A stretch of 35,216 bases of DNA from Candidatus Hadarchaeum sp. (GTDB lineage: Archaea > Hadarchaeota > Hadarchaeia > Hadarchaeales > Hadarchaeaceae), in the NCBI GenBank assembly GCA_020725895.1, contig DYTO01000009.1, forward strand, positions 1 to 35,216, given 5' to 3'. The translations under genes and the position numbers were made by a program. The notes below the pieces were generated by a model, which was not told where the DNA came from, did no database searches, and saw only the letters and a program-made list of their open reading frames with translations. Below are positions 33,895 to 35,216 of this stretch, one piece after another. Within the stretch, counting starts at the first letter, position 1; each line of letters begins with the position of its first letter.

Positions 33895-34854
33895 ATGGAT
33901 TTGAAATTCTATCACATGGGCGAAATGGAAAAGGCAAAAAACGCGGGGCGCGAAAAAGAGGCCAAGATTCATGAGCATGAGCACGTCTCTGGGACGGCCA
34001 AGTATATCGGGATTGCGCTGCTGATTACTGCATCATTCTTCATCGTTGAGCTTATAGGCGGAATTCTGACGAGAAGTCTGGCCCTGCAATCGGACGCCTG
34101 GCATATGCTCAGGGACATGCTGGCACTGAGCTTCGCGTTCATCGCGGCGCGGATGGCACTGAGGCCCCCTAGCAATAGAAAAACTTACGGTTATCACAGG
34201 GTTGAAATTCTCTCGGCCCTGATGAACGGGATGTTCCTGATAGCGGTCATAGTTATGATAATCTACCAGGCGCTTTCGCGTATGTTTTCACCTGTTCAGA
34301 TAGAAACAGAGGATATGCTTGCGATTGCATTTATCGGCCTTGTGGCAAACTTGCTGGCGGCGCTGGTCCTTTCGAAATCCGCGGAAAAAAGCCTGAACGT
34401 AAGGGCCGCCCTTCTGCACTGCATGTCAGACGCCGCGGCATCAGTGGGGGTGATAATCGGCGGCTTAATCATCTACTTCACTGGCATCTACCAGGTTGAC
34501 TCGATAATCAGTATCGTGATCGGCTTGCTGATAATCTACAGCTCCATGAAGCTCATCTTCCAGTCGATGAACGTTCTACTCGAAGGAGTGCCGCCGAGTG
34601 TCGACCCAGTGGCGGTTGAAAAAAGAATACGAAGTATGAAGGGCGTTAAGGACCTGCACGACCTCCACGTCTGGTGCATAACACCGACAAAAGTTTGCGC
34701 GATGAGTTGCCACGTGGTGATTGAGGGCGGCATCAACAGGAGAAATTTGATCTCGACGATGATGTTCGTGCTGAAGGAGGAGTTCGGGATAGATCACACG
34801 ACGATCCAGCTCGAGGAGAAGGGCTATCCAAAGGGCGCCGAAGAACACCACTAA
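33895..34854 (+). CDS. CDF-family metal cation efflux transporter
   Basis: A 319-residue membrane protein (312 if the ATG at 33916 is used, as TATA spacing suggests). It has six predicted membrane segments. The transport-site motifs are SDAWHMLRDM in the second segment and HCMSDAAAS in the fifth, each supplying His/Asp metal ligands, as in zinc-transporting CDF proteins. The C-terminal ~85 residues form the cytoplasmic domain with DLHDLHVWCITP. Short His clusters at both ends (HEHEH and EEHH) may gather metal. It exports Zn2+ or similar ions in exchange for protons. Confidence 0.92.
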   Translation: MDLKFYHMGEMEKAKNAGREKEAKIHEHEHVSGTAKYIGIALLITASFFIVELIGGILTRSLALQSDAWHMLRDMLALSFAFIAARMALRPPSNRKTYGYHRVEILSALMNGMFLIAVIVMIIYQALSRMFSPVQIETEDMLAIAFIGLVANLLAALVLSKSAEKSLNVRAALLHCMSDAAASVGVIIGGLIIYFTGIYQVDSIISIVIGLLIIYSSMKLIFQSMNVLLEGVPPSVDPVAVEKRIRSMKGVKDLHDLHVWCITPTKVCAMSCHVVIEGGINRRNLISTMMFVLKEEFGIDHTTIQLEEKGYPKGAEEHH

Positions 34855-34884
34855 GACTAAGAATCGGTTGTTTTGCGGCGGAAT

Positions 34885-35216
34885 TCAATCGAACGTGAAC
34901 GCCGAAGGACAGATCTTGTTCAATACACATGCCCCACACTTCGGCTTTTTCGCCGTGCAGATTCTCCTTCCGTGGAAAATGAAAAGGTCCGTTATCCCTT
35001 CCCAATTATCTTGCGGGACAATCCTCATCAAGTCACTCTCGATTGCGGCTGGATTCTCGCTAGCTGTGAGACCCAACCTGTGTGAAACGCGGGCGACGTG
35101 AGTGTCTACGGCAATCCCTTCCACGACACCGAAAGCGTTTGTAAGGACGACGTTTGCTGTTTTCCTGCCGACACCGGGCAGCTGGAGCAACTCCTTCATC
35201 GTCCGCGGAACCTTTG
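34885..35216 (-). CDS. nth: Endonuclease III (DNA glycosylase/AP lyase), C-terminal part
   Basis: The gene runs off the right edge; the visible 110 codons begin KVPRTMKELL, upstream of the track's internal Met. It has the helix-hairpin-helix LPGVGRKTANVVL, with the catalytic Lys, then VDTHVARVSHRLGL with the catalytic Asp. The [4Fe-4S] loop is C-x6-C-x2-C-x5-C (ICTAKKPKCGACVLNKIC). The enzyme removes oxidised pyrimidines and nicks the abasic site. About half of a typical ~210-residue protein is present. It is convergent with the CDF gene, 30 nt apart. Confidence 0.95.
   Translation of the reverse strand, partial: KVPRTMKELLQLPGVGRKTANVVLTNAFGVVEGIAVDTHVARVSHRLGLTASENPAAIESDLMRIVPQDNWEGITDLFIFHGRRICTAKKPKCGACVLNKICPSAFTFD

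Overview
The window is a dense piece of an archaeal chromosome. The archaeal assignment rests on aIF1A, a RIO1-family kinase, the archaeal ThrRS editing domain, CofE of coenzyme F420 synthesis, ferredoxin-dependent 2-oxoacid oxidoreductases, a Sulfolobus-type zinc ferredoxin, an archaeal AMP phosphorylase, and TATA-like boxes about 26-35 nt upstream of start codons. I cannot name the lineage from sequence alone. F420 synthesis, an FprA-type flavodiiron protein and O2-labile oxidoreductases suggest an anaerobe that meets some oxygen. No tRNA, rRNA, CRISPR array or insertion sequence was recognised, and no gene-free stretch exceeds 300 bases.

Layout. 1-521 is the 5' part of an AMP phosphorylase gene (minus strand). 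583-2642 holds a DUF1805 gene, two very small proteins and an A+T-rich run of three unrecognised membrane proteins. 2677-9193 is a complete, tightly coupled tryptophan operon, trpE-G-D-C-F-B-A (minus). 9307-10783 has a flavodoxin, a nuclease gene broken by a stop codon, and a zinc-ribbon protein. 10780-13908 has two divergent LeuA/CimA-family synthases; the rightward one leads into aIF1A and a RIO1 kinase. 14988-18929 is the pyruvate:ferredoxin oxidoreductase operon porG-D-A-B (minus), with an intein inside porB and an in-frame stop inside porG. 18994-20237 is cofE and a hemerythrin-like protein. 20408-24792 covers an HTH regulator, an IscS-like/IscU pair with an unknown Cys protein, a free-standing ThrRS editing domain and a SufS-type desulfurase. 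24813-27079 has small proteins, a JAMM protease, a pilin-like protein and XdhC. 27082-28843 is a thiol-redox operon (glutaredoxin, zinc protein, thioredoxin reductase-like flavoprotein, DsrE-like). 28945-32645 is FprA plus a second 2-oxoacid:ferredoxin oxidoreductase (gamma-alpha fusion and beta). 32646-33826 has two ferredoxins and a Dps-like ferritin. The window ends with a CDF metal transporter and a partial endonuclease III.

How it fits together. The two oxidoreductases pass electrons to ferredoxins such as those encoded here. The Isc/Suf proteins would make the Fe-S clusters these enzymes need. FprA, hemerythrin, the Dps-like ferritin and the thiol-redox operon look like protection from oxygen and peroxide. 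F420 could supply electrons to FprA and perhaps to the thioredoxin reductase-like protein, which lacks the usual NADPH motif.

Most notable: an intein at the thiamine-diphosphate motif of PorB whose homing endonuclease has lost one catalytic Asp; three genes (porG, the nuclease, the gamma-alpha subunit) each broken by a single-base lesion; a LeuA-family paralogue with Met in place of a catalytic Glu; an IscS-like desulfurase that has lost three PLP-site residues; and a free-standing ThrRS editing domain.
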